From Bacteroidota bacterium (GTDB taxonomy: Bacteria; Bacteroidota; Bacteroidia; Flavobacteriales; Flavobacteriaceae), in assembly GCA_029561105.1 (NCBI GenBank), contig JAKQJQ010000256.1, positions 1 through 34,343 of the forward strand: a stretch of 34,343 nt of DNA, read 5' to 3'. The notes below the pieces were generated by a model, which did no database searches, was not told the DNA's origin, and saw only the letters and a list, made by a program, of their open reading frames with translations. Shown here in pieces: positions 8,901-17,365 of this stretch (within the stretch, counting starts at the first letter, position 1; every line of letters begins with the position of its first letter). The translations under genes were made by a program, and so were the position numbers.

Positions 8901-9189
8901 AGTCATCAGTCATTTTTACTTTCATGTTGGCCGATGCAGGCATTTGCATGGTCTTCATGCCAAGAAAGCTAAATACCAAAACCTGTCCTTGGCTGGCATT
9001 GATTTTAAATTTCCCATCAAAATCGGTTTGTGTTCCGTTTGATGTTCCTTTAACTAGGACATTTACCCCAGGAATTGGTAACCCGGCTTGGTCGGTAACC
9101 GTACCACTTACAGCAATGTCCTGCGCAAACGTGACTTGCGCTATTAGCACTAGAAGCAGCGCTAAGAATCCATTAAACTTTAGTTTCAT
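5980..9189 (-). CDS. SusC/RagA family TonB-linked outer-membrane transporter
   Basis: This is a 1069-residue TonB-dependent transporter. It has a signal peptide (1-22, cleaved after FA), a carboxypeptidase-regulatory-like beta domain (about 26-100, with VSGTVTDQAGLPIPGVNVLVKG), the SusC-type linker VVVTALGIKRQKRELGY, a plug domain (about 115-240, with VIIRGISSFQGTNPLYVVDG) and a large beta barrel ending in the outer-membrane signature SLKLTF. Together with SusD it forms a pedal-bin importer for oligomers such as glycans or peptides, driven by TonB-ExbBD. It lacks the extra N-terminal STN domain, so direct signalling to an anti-sigma factor is unlikely, and no sigma/anti-sigma pair is present nearby. 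It heads the four-gene minus-strand cassette. Confidence 0.97.
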   Translation of the reverse strand: MKLKFNGFLALLLVLIAQVTFAQDIAVSGTVTDQAGLPIPGVNVLVKGTSNGTQTDFDGKFKINASQGQVLVFSFLGMKTMQMPASANMKVKMTDDSVQLEGVVVTALGIKRQKRELGYATTTISSKELTEVTNTNVFESLSGKIAGVDISAPAQVGASTKVIIRGISSFQGTNPLYVVDGTPINNASGSFTGSTRSFDAGTGISDIDPNNVESMTVLKGSAATALYGSRGGQGVIIITTKSAKNKSKISVELSNSADFSEIARVPHLQEQFGQGWAGLSFSNWAGQPQNTTSNENGSWGPAFNGEIRPWGTIIDNAQQIKPYVALKDNVREFYEVGTTYTNGVRISGGGDNSNFSVNFTDVTSDGIIPTVADAYNRKTFGLNAAMNSEKLSVRTSLNYVRKMQNAVNTGQGNDAGEGNTLIQEMLQIPTDISVLDLKDYINNPYNTPSNYFTPYASNPWFVVSENKTTIDGNRLFGNINLNYAFNKKFSLSYQAGGDYRYEKIKSYGAKVTFDPNTPQSDGGANESVGGVTERSNEYVEFDTNLMLNFNSAVGENFNVNAFVGFNTNERKVNQLQAQITNLDIPGFYELSNSSVKPTVFQNDALRRNFGVFGSLEASFKNRLFLTLTGRNDWSSTLDVASNSYFYPAASLSGIVVDSNDYFVKLRAGYARTANDVQLGNQIGAYQTSSGLIPGNAVLGFGNIFLPIGGVNGYEYAANLGNPDLKPEKVGELEFGVEANLFKKRVNIDASVYDKKSDGLIFTRPLPTSTGFATQTDNLVDLTNRGVELVLNVVPVKTTNFQWDFTTTFTKNESEVTDIKGGVEKIQLQSIYGVSWNAVKGQPLGVFSTFVPKLSPSGQPIVDPATGFYKPTDDEQAVGNSQRDFVMGLKNKVSYKNLSLTFGIDWKQGGEMYSYTKKLSHFVGNGPETTYNNRNTFIIPNSVVEVLDGSGNVTGYEENTTAVSFGSVTDYWNPSNNPAIEPGHVIDKTFVRLRDVALTYSFPSETVKRLGLVNASFTLYGKNLALWTPDENPYIDPELSTFGNDLLSEVGEFGTNPSQRSYGASLKLTF

Positions 9190-9286
9190 TTTAAATTATT
9201 TTGAATTAGTTCCTACAAAAATCCTAATTTATTGTTAAGATTCCTAATCTCAAAGGCGTTTTTTCTTCACTTTTTTTGAAAAAATA

Positions 9287-10954
9287 TCAAAAGTTTGCCT
9301 TGAAGCTGATATGAACTATTGAATTTGAGAGTTTTACAGCTTGGTTTTTAGTGTTGCCGTTAGCATAAACAATATTGAAAAGTCCGTTTTTGGTAAGTAA
9401 GCCAAAACCAAAGCCAAAGCCAAAAATGCTGTCGTTACGATTGTTGCTTTCGTCTCGATAATAGCCGTAGTCAATAATAGAATGTGTGTAAATTCCGGGC
9501 GATAGCACATAGCGATATTCGGTCAAAAGCGATGTAAACAGGCTGGCTTGCAGACTGTTTTCGTTGAAGCCTCGTATCGAGTTGATCCCGCCAAATCGGT
9601 AGAGTTCGTTTATAATATATTTGTCGCTTCCCAGATAGTAATTCTGGCTTTTAAGATTGATGCTGTTCTTGTCGTTTAGATAGAAATTGTGTTTCAAATC
9701 GGCAAGGATGAAAAATTGGTCGTTTTTTTCCTGCTTTGAATTCCTGGAACCGATACCGGTCTTAAGAAGAATCTTCGTTTTTTCTGGAAAAAGGAAATCG
9801 TCGGGTTTGTAACCGAGATACTCGAAATCGGTCGTAAAAAAAGCGTTTTTAAAGTCGCTGATGCTGGCCGAATTCAGGTTCTGGATATCGCTGGATTCTG
9901 TAGATTGATACCCTAAATAAATCCGTGTATTGTAGTTGAAAAAATAGCCCAATCCAATGGCGGTTTTGGTGTTCTGGAATGTGCTGTCCTGCTTGAAAAT
10001 ATTAAGCTCGCCTTTGATGCCGAAAGGGCTTTTAAAAACATACGGCAATTCAATTCGGGCGTCGAATGTCTTTTGGTTTTTGCCGTCGCTTTTCCAGTAT
10101 AAGGCAAAGGTTTCGCCGGTGTTAAGGATGTTATTCAAAGTCAAATCTACGTAACCGCTCAGGATTACTTTTTTTCTGTCGTCAGTGGTAAAACCCACAA
10201 ACCCATCAAAGCTGTTTGCTTTGACTTTTTCAAGATAGACGTAGATTTTCGTAGAGTCGCGCGAGAACAGTATTTCGGGATATTTCGTTTGCTTGACGAA
10301 TCGGAATTTCTCAAAATCTGCATGCAATTTCTTTAAGTTTTCCTGGTTGAAAATCTTGTTGCGGTACATGCGTTTGATGTTGTGTTTGTGTCCTTCGGGG
10401 AATTTTGCATAACCATTCACGACTATGTCGTTGACGCTTCGTTGTTTTTCCTGGATGAGTAGCATCTCGGCTCGAATTTTTTTTCCTTTTTTTTCCAGGT
10501 CGACGAGTTGCAGTTTGGCGAGCGGGAATCCTTTTTTCTCGAGTTTTGCTAATGTTTGATTCAACAACGATTCGATTTCGGTGTAACGGATTTGAAGCGT
10601 GTCTTGCCCTTTCTCAAAAATGCCCAGTGTTTTAAGTGGCGATTCCTTACTTATATACAGATCAGCACGCTCGGTTTTACGTCCCAAACTGCAATAAAAA
10701 ACAAAAGTGGAGTCGTTGGTTTTTTGGTTGCTTTCTATTTGGTATTCGAGATAGCCCAATTTGGCCATTTTTTTAGAAAACAAATTTGTTTCCTGTACGA
10801 CTTCTTTCGCGTTGGGATGTTTCGATGCGTAACCAATAGAGTCGATGGTTTTGGTTTCAAGGTCGGATTTTCCGTAAATTTTAAGATGCAAGTTTTGAGC
10901 ACCCGCCAATTGTGCTGCCAAAAATACGACCAATAAACAAACAATCTTTTTCAA
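9287..10954 (-). CDS. Omp85-like outer-membrane protein (BamA/TamA superfamily barrel), function unknown
   Basis: This 555-residue exported protein has a signal peptide (about 1-19, cleaved near AGAQ). The N-terminal 210 residues are mixed alpha/beta and may contain one or two diverged POTRA-like units. The C-terminal part is rich in amphipathic beta strands and carries GGINSIRGFNENSL (455-468), the RGF loop motif typical of Omp85 barrels, and ends in Phe. The start is TTG, directly after an in-frame TGA; no ATG precedes the signal peptide, so TTG is the only sensible start. It ends in TGA. A gap of 97 bases separates it from susC, so it may be transcribed separately. It could help insert or export a surface protein, but nothing in the sequence says which. 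Confidence 0.8.
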   Translation of the reverse strand: MKKIVCLLVVFLAAQLAGAQNLHLKIYGKSDLETKTIDSIGYASKHPNAKEVVQETNLFSKKMAKLGYLEYQIESNQKTNDSTFVFYCSLGRKTERADLYISKESPLKTLGIFEKGQDTLQIRYTEIESLLNQTLAKLEKKGFPLAKLQLVDLEKKGKKIRAEMLLIQEKQRSVNDIVVNGYAKFPEGHKHNIKRMYRNKIFNQENLKKLHADFEKFRFVKQTKYPEILFSRDSTKIYVYLEKVKANSFDGFVGFTTDDRKKVILSGYVDLTLNNILNTGETFALYWKSDGKNQKTFDARIELPYVFKSPFGIKGELNIFKQDSTFQNTKTAIGLGYFFNYNTRIYLGYQSTESSDIQNLNSASISDFKNAFFTTDFEYLGYKPDDFLFPEKTKILLKTGIGSRNSKQEKNDQFFILADLKHNFYLNDKNSINLKSQNYYLGSDKYIINELYRFGGINSIRGFNENSLQASLFTSLLTEYRYVLSPGIYTHSIIDYGYYRDESNNRNDSIFGFGFGFGLLTKNGLFNIVYANGNTKNQAVKLSNSIVHISFKANF

Positions 10955-11131
10955 TCAGTTTAAAATTTTGATAAAGTAACGCAAAAATCGGCAGTTTAAT
11001 ATCTTAAATAATTTGTTCTGGATTTTAACCAAACCAAGCCATGGCGGCCTCTCAATTTTGGTGATTTTGGGAAAATCCTATCCTGCTAAAACACAAATAT
11101 TTACTTAGTGGAAAAATTAATGAACAGAGGA

Positions 11132-11162
11132 TTTGTTTCATTAAAAATTATTATTACATTTG
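11132..11162 (+). promoter_or_regulatory. promoter of the str-S10-spc-alpha ribosomal block
   Basis: TTTG (11132-11135), a 19-base spacer and TACATTTG (11155-11162) match the Bacteroidetes housekeeping promoter very well. Transcription should begin near 11169, leaving a leader of about 47 bases before rpsL. The leader opens with a small CCCG...CGGG hairpin (11167-11181). The rest of the gap back to 10955 is AT-rich and probably also holds the promoter of the divergent Omp85-like gene, which I could not place. Confidence 0.85.
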
Positions 11163-11215
11163 CAACCCCGTAAAAAGCGGGAATTTTATAACGTAATATA
11201 TTTTTAGTATTCATT

Positions 11216-11599
11216 ATGCCAACAATTCAACAATTAGTAAGAACTGGAAGAACCCAGATAACTAAGAAGAGTAAATCGGTAGCTTTGGATTCATGTCCTC
11301 AAAGACGTGGCGTTTGTACGCGTGTTTACACTACGACTCCCAAAAAGCCAAACTCAGCGATGCGTAAAGTAGCGCGTGTACGTTTGACTAACGGAAACGA
11401 AGTGAACGCTTACATCCCAGGTGAAGGACACAACCTCCAAGAGCACTCGATAGTATTAGTTAGGGGTGGAAGGGTAAAAGATTTGCCGGGAGTTAGGTAT
11501 CACATCGTTCGTGGTGCGCTTGATACATCAGGTGTAGCAGGAAGAACGCAGAGAAGATCTAAGTACGGAGCAAAACGCCCTAAAGAAGCGAAAAAGTAA
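11216..11599 (+). CDS. rpsL: 30S ribosomal protein S12 (uS12)
   Basis: This 127-residue protein sits at the decoding centre and controls translational accuracy. The conserved [13 protein letters not shown] (40-51) and [17 protein letters not shown] loops are intact. The lysines whose change gives streptomycin resistance in other bacteria are of the wild type. [13 protein letters not shown] is also standard. It is the first gene of the 32-gene ribosomal block, directly after the promoter, and is followed 23 bases later by rpsG. No Shine-Dalgarno sequence is visible before its ATG. Confidence 0.98.
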
Positions 11600-11622
11600 T
11601 TAAAAACTTTTAAGAAAAAGAC

Positions 11623-12099
11623 ATGAGAAAAAGACAGGCCAAAAAAAGACCTCTTTTACCAGATCCAAGGTTTAATGACCAATTGGTAACGCGTTTTGTG
11701 AACAACTTAATGTGGGATGGTAAAAAATCAACTGCTTTTAAAGTATTTTATGATGCGATTGACATCGTAGAATCTAAGAAGCAAGATGCTGAAAAATCAG
11801 CATTAGAAATCTGGAAAGATGCTTTAACCAATGTGATGCCACACGTAGAAGTACGTAGCCGTCGTGTAGGTGGAGCTACCTTTCAAATCCCAATGCAAAT
11901 TCGTCCAGACCGTAAAATCTCCATGGCAATGAAATGGATGATCCTTTACGCACGTCGCAGAAATGAGAAATCTATGGCTCAAAAATTAGCTTCTGAAGTT
12001 TTAGCTGCTGCTAAAGAAGAAGGTGCCGCTGTTAAAAAGAGAATGGATACTCATAAAATGGCCGAAGCAAATAAAGCATTCTCTCACTTTAGATTTTAA
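11623..12099 (+). CDS. rpsG: 30S ribosomal protein S7 (uS7)
   Basis: This 158-residue protein starts assembly of the 30S head by binding the 3' major domain of 16S rRNA and lies near the E site. It begins [17 protein letters not shown] and contains the typical [18 protein letters not shown] segment and a helical C-terminus ending KAFSHFRF. Length and start fit the family. It is six bases upstream of fusA, in the usual str order. Confidence 0.98.
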   Translation: MRKRQAKKRPLLPDPRFNDQLVTRFVNNLMWDGKKSTAFKVFYDAIDIVESKKQDAEKSALEIWKDALTNVMPHVEVRSRRVGGATFQIPMQIRPDRKISMAMKWMILYARRRNEKSMAQKLASEVLAAAKEEGAAVKKRMDTHKMAEANKAFSHFRF

Positions 12100-12105
12100 T
12101 CAGAA

Positions 12106-14262
12106 ATGGCAAGAGATTTAAAATACACCAGAAATATTGGAATTGCTGCTCACATTGATGCCGGTAAAACGACAACAACAGAGCGTATCCTTTTTTATAC
12201 CGGAAAATCACACAAAATCGGTGAGGTGCACGATGGTGCTGCAACGATGGACTGGATGGCGCAGGAGCAAGAGCGTGGTATCACGATTACTTCGGCTGCG
12301 ACGACCTGTGAGTGGAATTTCCCAACCCAACAAGGTAAAGCTATTGCAGAAACATTGCCCTACCACTTCAACATTATCGATACTCCCGGACACGTGGATT
12401 TTACCGTAGAGGTAAACCGTTCGCTTCGTGTACTAGACGGACTGGTTTTCTTGTTTTCTGCCGTTGACGGTGTTGAGCCTCAATCAGAGACCAACTGGAG
12501 ACTTGCCGATCAGTACCGCGTTCCACGTATGGGATTCGTCAATAAAATGGACCGTCAGGGTTCTAACTTCTTAGGCGTTTGCCAACAGGTTCGCGATATG
12601 TTGAAATCAAACGCTGTGGCGATTACTTTGCCAATCGGTGATGAAATCGACTTTAAAGGTGTTGTGGATTTGGTTAAAAATCAAGCTATCGTATGGCATG
12701 ACGAAACCCAAGGCGCTACTTTTGATATCGTGCCAATCCCTGCGGATATGGTTGCCGAAGTAAAAGAATACCGCGATATCCTTATCGAAGCGGTTGCCGA
12801 TTACGATGAAAACTTGCTGGACAAGTACATGGAGGATCCCGATTCAATCACAGAAGAGGAAATCAACACTGCCTTACGTGCTGCTACGATTGATATGGCT
12901 ATCATCCCGATGATTGCTGGTTCTTCGTTCAAAAACAAAGGAGTTCAGTTTATGTTGGATGCCGTTTGTAAATACTTGCCTTCTCCGCTAGATAAAGAAG
13001 GTATCCAAGGGATTCACCCTGACGATGCCGAATTGCTAGAAGAAGACCAAACCAAAATCTTGCGTCGTCCAGACGTAAAAGAGCCATTCGCTGCCTTGGC
13101 ATTTAAGATCGCAACAGACCCGTTCGTTGGTCGTTTGGCTTTCTTCCGTGCTTATTCAGGACGTTTGGATGCTGGTTCTTACGTATTGAACACACGTTCA
13201 GGAAACAAAGAAAGGATTTCTCGTATCTACCAGATGCACGCCAACAAACAAAACCCAATCGAGTACATCGAGGCCGGTGATATTGGTGCGGCTGTTGGAT
13301 TTAAGGATATCAAGACAGGAGATACTTTGTGTGATGAAAAACACCCAATTATCCTCGAATCTATGAAATTCCCTGCGCCGGTAATCGGTATTGCCATTGA
13401 GCCTAAAACTAAGGCCGACGTAGATAAAATGGGTATGGCTTTGGCTAAATTGGCCGAAGAAGATCCAACGTTTACTGTTCGTACAGACGAGGCTTCAGGA
13501 CAAACGATTATTTCAGGAATGGGTGAGCTTCACTTGGACATTCTTGTAGATCGTATGAAACGCGAATTCAAAGTAGAGGTAAACCAAGGTGAGCCTCAGG
13601 TTGAATACAAAGAAGCTTTCACAAGATCGGCACAACACAGAGAAACTTATAAGAAACAATCGGGTGGTCGCGGGAAATTCGGTGATATCGTATTCCGTTT
13701 GGAGCCAGCTGACGAGGTTGACGGTAAAGTTCCTGTAGGATTGCAATTCGTAAATGAAGTAAAAGGTGGTAACGTTCCTAAAGAATATATCCCTTCTGTA
13801 GAGAAAGGTTTCCGCGAAGCCATGAAACAAGGGCCTCTTGCAGGTTACCAAGTGGATAGTCTTAAAGTGACTTTACTCGACGGGTCTTTCCATCCTGTGG
13901 ATTCTGATGCGCTTTCGTTTGAATTGGCAGCAAGAATGGGTTATCGTGAAGTGGCGAAAGCTGCCGGAGCGATTATTCTTGAGCCAATCATGAAAATGGA
14001 AGTAATTACTCCAGAAGAGAATATGGGAGATATCGTAGGTGATATCAACCGTCGTCGCGGACAGGTGAATGACATGGGTGACAGAAACGGAGCAAAAACC
14101 ATCAAGGCTGATGTGCCATTGTCTGAAATGTTCGGATATGTAACAACTTTGAGGACTTTGTCTTCTGGTCGTGCCACGTCAACCATGGAGTTTTCACACT
14201 ACGCTGAAACACCGGCTAACATTTCGGAAGCTGTAATCAAAAAAGCAAAAGGAACCGCTTAA
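12106..14262 (+). CDS. fusA: translation elongation factor G
   Basis: This 718-residue GTPase drives translocation of tRNAs and mRNA on the ribosome and, with RRF, ribosome recycling. G motifs are all present: AHIDAGKT (15-22), RGITI (57-61), DTPGH (92-96) and NKMD (146-149). Domains II-V follow, with [10 protein letters not shown] and SGGRGKFGD in domains III-IV. The short in-domain insertion after the switch region ([20 protein letters not shown]) is also seen in Bacteroidetes EF-G. Unlike the str operon of E. coli, tuf does not follow; rpsJ comes next. Some Bacteroidetes carry a second, divergent EF-G, but this one is the canonical copy by position. Confidence 0.98.
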   Translation: MARDLKYTRNIGIAAHIDAGKTTTTERILFYTGKSHKIGEVHDGAATMDWMAQEQERGITITSAATTCEWNFPTQQGKAIAETLPYHFNIIDTPGHVDFTVEVNRSLRVLDGLVFLFSAVDGVEPQSETNWRLADQYRVPRMGFVNKMDRQGSNFLGVCQQVRDMLKSNAVAITLPIGDEIDFKGVVDLVKNQAIVWHDETQGATFDIVPIPADMVAEVKEYRDILIEAVADYDENLLDKYMEDPDSITEEEINTALRAATIDMAIIPMIAGSSFKNKGVQFMLDAVCKYLPSPLDKEGIQGIHPDDAELLEEDQTKILRRPDVKEPFAALAFKIATDPFVGRLAFFRAYSGRLDAGSYVLNTRSGNKERISRIYQMHANKQNPIEYIEAGDIGAAVGFKDIKTGDTLCDEKHPIILESMKFPAPVIGIAIEPKTKADVDKMGMALAKLAEEDPTFTVRTDEASGQTIISGMGELHLDILVDRMKREFKVEVNQGEPQVEYKEAFTRSAQHRETYKKQSGGRGKFGDIVFRLEPADEVDGKVPVGLQFVNEVKGGNVPKEYIPSVEKGFREAMKQGPLAGYQVDSLKVTLLDGSFHPVDSDALSFELAARMGYREVAKAAGAIILEPIMKMEVITPEENMGDIVGDINRRRGQVNDMGDRNGAKTIKADVPLSEMFGYVTTLRTLSSGRATSTMEFSHYAETPANISEAVIKKAKGTA

Positions 14263-14273
14263 TACTTTAAAAG

Positions 14274-14579
14274 ATGAGTCAAAAAATCAGAATAAAATTG
14301 AAATCTTACGATCACATGCTCGTGGACAAGTCGTCTGAGAAGATTGTAAAAACAGTAAAAAGCACTGGAGCGGTGGTAACTGGCCCAATTCCTTTGCCAA
14401 CACATAAAAAATTGTTTACCGTTTTGCGTTCACCGCACGTAAACAAAAAAGCACGTGAGCAGTTTGAAGTGATGTCTTACAAAAGACTGATCGACATCTA
14501 CTCTTCTTCTTCAAAAACCATCGACGCGCTCATGAAATTAGAGTTGCCAAGTGGTGTTGAAGTAGAAATCAAAGTCTAA
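14274..14579 (+). CDS. rpsJ: 30S ribosomal protein S10 (uS10)
   Basis: This 101-residue protein is part of the 30S head. Outside the ribosome it pairs with NusB in transcription antitermination. It begins [20 protein letters not shown] and has the [24 protein letters not shown] segment of the family. It lies 11 bases after fusA and is followed by the first large gap in the block, which contains a terminator-like hairpin. Confidence 0.98.
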   Translation: MSQKIRIKLKSYDHMLVDKSSEKIVKTVKSTGAVVTGPIPLPTHKKLFTVLRSPHVNKKAREQFEVMSYKRLIDIYSSSSKTIDALMKLELPSGVEVEIKV

Positions 14580-14604
14580 GTAAATCCCTCAAAAGGATAT
14601 AAAA

Positions 14605-14632
14605 AAGTGCCGGAGTTTCGGTTCCGGCACTT
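14605..14632 (+). terminator. terminator/attenuator-like hairpin between rpsJ and rplC
   Basis: A perfect 10-bp stem (AAGTGCCGGA with TCCGGCACTT) closes an eight-base loop and is followed by CTTATTTT. It stands 25 bases after the rpsJ stop, inside the ribosomal block. It could end part of the str transcript, act as an attenuator for the S10 genes, or be an RNA-processing site. The downstream stretch 14650-14691 is almost pure A/T and has no convincing promoter, so complete termination here would leave rplC without an obvious start of transcription. Confidence 0.6.
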
Positions 14633-14691
14633 CTTATTTTGCCTAATGGGATCAAAAATTAAATTCATTATTAATTATTAATTATTTTTTT

Positions 14692-15306
14692 ATGTCTGGG
14701 TTAATCGGAAGAAAAATCGGCATGACCAGCATCTTTGATGAAAACGGGAAAAACATTCCTTGTACGGTAATCGAAGCTGGACCATGCGTAGTTACCCAAG
14801 TCAGAACCACAGCGGTCGACGGGTATGAAGCGTTGCAACTGGGTTTCGATGACAAAAACGAGAAACATTCCACTAAAGCGGCCGTTGGTCACTTTAAAAA
14901 AGCTGGAACTGTAGCTAAGAAAAAAGTCGTTGAGCTCCAATTTGAAAACGAGTACAAACTAGGTGATGTATTGACAGTTGATGTCTTTACAGAAGGCGAG
15001 TTTGTGGATGTACAAGGTACATCAAAAGGAAAAGGATTCCAGGGTGTTGTAAAAAGACACGGATTTGGCGGGGTTGGTCAATCAACTCACGGTCAGCATA
15101 ATCGTCTCAGAGCACCTGGTTCTGTTGGAGCATCATCATATCCGTCACGCGTATTCAAAGGAATGCGTATGGCTGGAAGAATGGGTGGTGACAGTGTAAA
15201 AGTTCAAAACCTTAGAGTATTGAAAGTAATGGCAGACAAAAACCTGATTTTGGTAAAGGGTGCTGTTCCTGGACACAATAACTCTTATGTAATCATTCAG
15301 AAGTAA
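14692..15306 (+). CDS. rplC: 50S ribosomal protein L3 (uL3)
   Basis: This 204-residue protein is one of the first to bind 23S rRNA, and its long loop reaches toward the peptidyl-transferase centre. It begins [20 protein letters not shown] and has the conserved [23 protein letters not shown] loop. Around the position where E. coli L3 is methylated on Gln by PrmB, this protein reads GASSYPS and has no Gln, so that modification is not possible here. Its TAA stop overlaps the rplD ATG by one base (TAATG), which suggests translational coupling to rplD. Confidence 0.98.
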   Translation: MSGLIGRKIGMTSIFDENGKNIPCTVIEAGPCVVTQVRTTAVDGYEALQLGFDDKNEKHSTKAAVGHFKKAGTVAKKKVVELQFENEYKLGDVLTVDVFTEGEFVDVQGTSKGKGFQGVVKRHGFGGVGQSTHGQHNRLRAPGSVGASSYPSRVFKGMRMAGRMGGDSVKVQNLRVLKVMADKNLILVKGAVPGHNNSYVIIQK

Positions 15307-15935
15307 TGGAAGTAAAAGTTTTAAATATCAGCGGAAAGGAAACTGGAAGAAAAGTACAGCTTTCTGATGACGTTTTTGGAATTGAGCCAAACAACCACGC
15401 GGTTTACTTAGATGTAAAATAGTATTTGGCCAACCAAAGACAAGGAACGCACAAAGCAAAAGAACGTGCCGAAGTAACTGGATCTACTCGTAAGATCAAG
15501 AAACAAAAAGGTACTGGTACAGCGCGTGCGGGATCGGTTAAGAATCCATTGTTTAAAGGTGGTGGTACTGTTTTCGGGCCACGTCCGAGAAGCTACTCTT
15601 TCAAATTGAACAAAAATTTGAAGCGTTTGGCCAGAAAATCGGCTTTCTCTATCAAGGCGAAAGAATCGAATCTGATCGTTGTAGAAGACTTCAATTTTGA
15701 TGCTCCGAACACTAAAAATTTCATTAATGTTTTGAAAGCTTTAGGGTTAGAAAGCAAAAAATCTTTGTTCGTGTTGGGTGATACAAATAAAAATGTATAT
15801 TTGTCCTCACGCAATTTGAAGACCTCTAGCGTTATAACTAACTCAGAATTAAGCACTTACGCGATATTAAACGCGAATAATTTGGTGCTTATGGAGAGTT
15901 CGATAGAAGGAATTCAGGAAAATTTAAGCAAATAA
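15306..15935 (+). CDS. rplD: 50S ribosomal protein L4 (uL4), interrupted by an in-frame TAG at codon 39
   Basis: L4 binds domain I of 23S rRNA and lines the exit tunnel; in E. coli it also represses its own S10 operon. The reading frame starts at the ATG overlapping the rplC stop and encodes [17 protein letters not shown], the usual flavobacterial N-terminus. After ...HAVYLDVK it meets TAG (15420-15422), then continues with [18 protein letters not shown] and a normal L4 up to ENLSK. Related L4 proteins, as I recall them, have Gln (CAG) at this point, so one C-to-T change explains the stop. Read through, it is 209 residues. A TTG at 15426 could instead restart translation to give 170 residues lacking part of the globular domain. 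No other damage is seen, so the gene is probably functional or the base is an error. Confidence 0.9.
15420..15422 (+). other. in-frame amber codon (TAG) in rplD
   Basis: The local reading is GTA AAA TAG TAT TTG GCC, where GTA AAA CAG TAT TTG GCC would give the usual V-K-Q-Y-L-A. The base following TAG is T. The next possible start, TTG, begins three bases after the stop codon. Confidence 0.95.
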
Positions 15936-15942
15936 TAGGAAG

Positions 15943-16233
15943 ATGAGTATCATAATTAAGCCTATAGTAACTGAAAAAGTAACCAAGCAAAGTGAGGTTT
16001 TGAACCAATTTGGCTTCGTGGTTGACAGAAAAGCAAACAAAGTACAAATTAAGAAAGCTGTAGAAGCTGCTTATGGCGTAACTGTTTTGGATGTGAACAC
16101 CATGAATGTAAGGCCAGATCGCTCTACAAAATACACCAAAAGTGGACTTATCAGCGGAAAAACGAATGCTTACAAAAAAGCAATCGTTTCAGTAAAAGAA
16201 GGAGAAACAATAGATTTTTACAATAATATCTAA
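15943..16233 (+). CDS. rplW: 50S ribosomal protein L23 (uL23)
   Basis: This 96-residue protein lies at the exit of the ribosomal tunnel and is the docking site for trigger factor, SRP and the translocon. It begins MSIIIKPIVTEKVTKQSE and has VQIKKAVEAAYGVTVLDVNTMN followed by a basic TKYTKSGLISGKTNAYKKA loop, as in the family. It lies seven bases after rplD and 16 bases before rplB, so any polarity from the rplD stop codon would affect it first. Confidence 0.98.
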   Translation: MSIIIKPIVTEKVTKQSEVLNQFGFVVDRKANKVQIKKAVEAAYGVTVLDVNTMNVRPDRSTKYTKSGLISGKTNAYKKAIVSVKEGETIDFYNNI

Positions 16234-16249
16234 TCAATAAGGCAGCACT

Positions 16250-17074
16250 ATGTCAGTTAGAAAATTAAAACCTATTACCCCTGGTCAGCGATTTAGAGTT
16301 GTGAATAGTTTTGACGCTATCACAACTGATAAGCCGGAGCGTTCATTGCTCGCACCGATAAAAAACTCAGGAGGTAGAAATAGTCAAGGAAAAATGACCA
16401 TGCGTTACACAGGCGGTGGTCACAAGCAGCGTTATCGTATGATTGATTTCAAAAGAACTAAAGCCGGAATTCCTGCTACAGTGAAATCAATCGAGTACGA
16501 TCCAAACAGAACTGCATTCATCGCATTGTTGGCTTATGCCGACGGTGAGAAAACATATGTAATTGCTCAAAACGGTTTGCAAGTAGGTCAGAAATTGGTT
16601 TCTGGCGAAGAAGCACAACCAGAAATCGGTAACACGTTGCCATTGAGCAAAATTCCATTGGGTACCGTTATTTCTTGTATCGAATTGCGTCCAGGACAAG
16701 GAGCGGTTATCGCTCGTTCGGCCGGAACATTCGCACAATTGATGGCACGTGATGGAAAATACGCTACGATTAAAATGCCATCAGGAGAGACAAGATTAAT
16801 CTTGCTTACTTGTTCGGCTACGATCGGAGCAGTATCTAACTCTGACCACCAATTGATCGTATCTGGTAAAGCAGGTAGAACAAGATGGTTAGGAAGAAGA
16901 CCTAGAACCAGACCAGTTGCCATGAACCCTGTCGATCACCCAATGGGTGGTGGTGAAGGACGTTCTTCAGGAGGTCATCCACGTTCAAGAAAAGGATTGC
17001 CAGCTAAAGGTTACAGAACCCGTGCGAAGCAAAACCCGAGCAACAAGTACATTGTAGAACGCAGAAAGAAATAA
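16250..17074 (+). CDS. rplB: 50S ribosomal protein L2 (uL2)
   Basis: This 274-residue protein is needed for subunit joining and peptidyl-transferase activity. It begins [19 protein letters not shown] and contains the RNA-binding OB-fold ([15 protein letters not shown]) and SH3-like domains. The functional [15 protein letters not shown] loop, with the conserved His, is near the C-terminus. The length is that of a full family member, and it lies seven bases upstream of rpsS. Confidence 0.98.
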   Translation: MSVRKLKPITPGQRFRVVNSFDAITTDKPERSLLAPIKNSGGRNSQGKMTMRYTGGGHKQRYRMIDFKRTKAGIPATVKSIEYDPNRTAFIALLAYADGEKTYVIAQNGLQVGQKLVSGEEAQPEIGNTLPLSKIPLGTVISCIELRPGQGAVIARSAGTFAQLMARDGKYATIKMPSGETRLILLTCSATIGAVSNSDHQLIVSGKAGRTRWLGRRPRTRPVAMNPVDHPMGGGEGRSSGGHPRSRKGLPAKGYRTRAKQNPSNKYIVERRKK

Positions 17075-17080
17075 TAAGAT

Positions 17081-17359
17081 ATGGCACGTTCATTAAAAAA
17101 AGGACCTTTCGTTCACTATAAGTTAGACAAGAAAGTTCAGGAGAATATTGAAAAAGGAAACAAAGGTGTCGTGAAGACCTGGTCTCGCGCGTCTATGATT
17201 ACTCCTGACTTCGTTGGACAAACTATCGCAGTTCACAATGGTCGTCAGTTCGTACCGGTTTACGTAACAGAAAACATGGTAGGTCACAAATTAGGAGAGT
17301 TTTCACCGACAAGATCTTTTAGAGGTCACGCTGGAGCAAAAAATAAAGGTAAAAAATAA
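17081..17359 (+). CDS. rpsS: 30S ribosomal protein S19 (uS19)
   Basis: This 92-residue protein lies in the 30S head, contacts S13 and helps form bridges to the 50S subunit. It begins [19 protein letters not shown] and includes the typical [23 protein letters not shown] (split across the central sheet) and [18 protein letters not shown]. It is followed six bases later by rplV. Confidence 0.98.
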   Translation: MARSLKKGPFVHYKLDKKVQENIEKGNKGVVKTWSRASMITPDFVGQTIAVHNGRQFVPVYVTENMVGHKLGEFSPTRSFRGHAGAKNKGKK

Positions 17360-17365
17360 GAAGCA

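Noticed and set aside
9238-9250. Small palindrome AGATT-cct-AATCT upstream of susC as an operator
   Set aside because: Five-base arms in AT-rich sequence are expected by chance, and no well-placed promoter supports it.
13513-13851. Open frames antisense to fusA and other ribosomal genes
   Set aside because: They overlap strongly conserved genes completely and show no recognisable domains or starts with promoters.
15426-15935. Annotating L4 as simply starting at TTG 15426
   Set aside because: The 38 codons upstream encode a proper L4 N-terminus that begins at an ATG coupled to the rplC stop. Starting at TTG would hide the amber codon and remove part of the fold.
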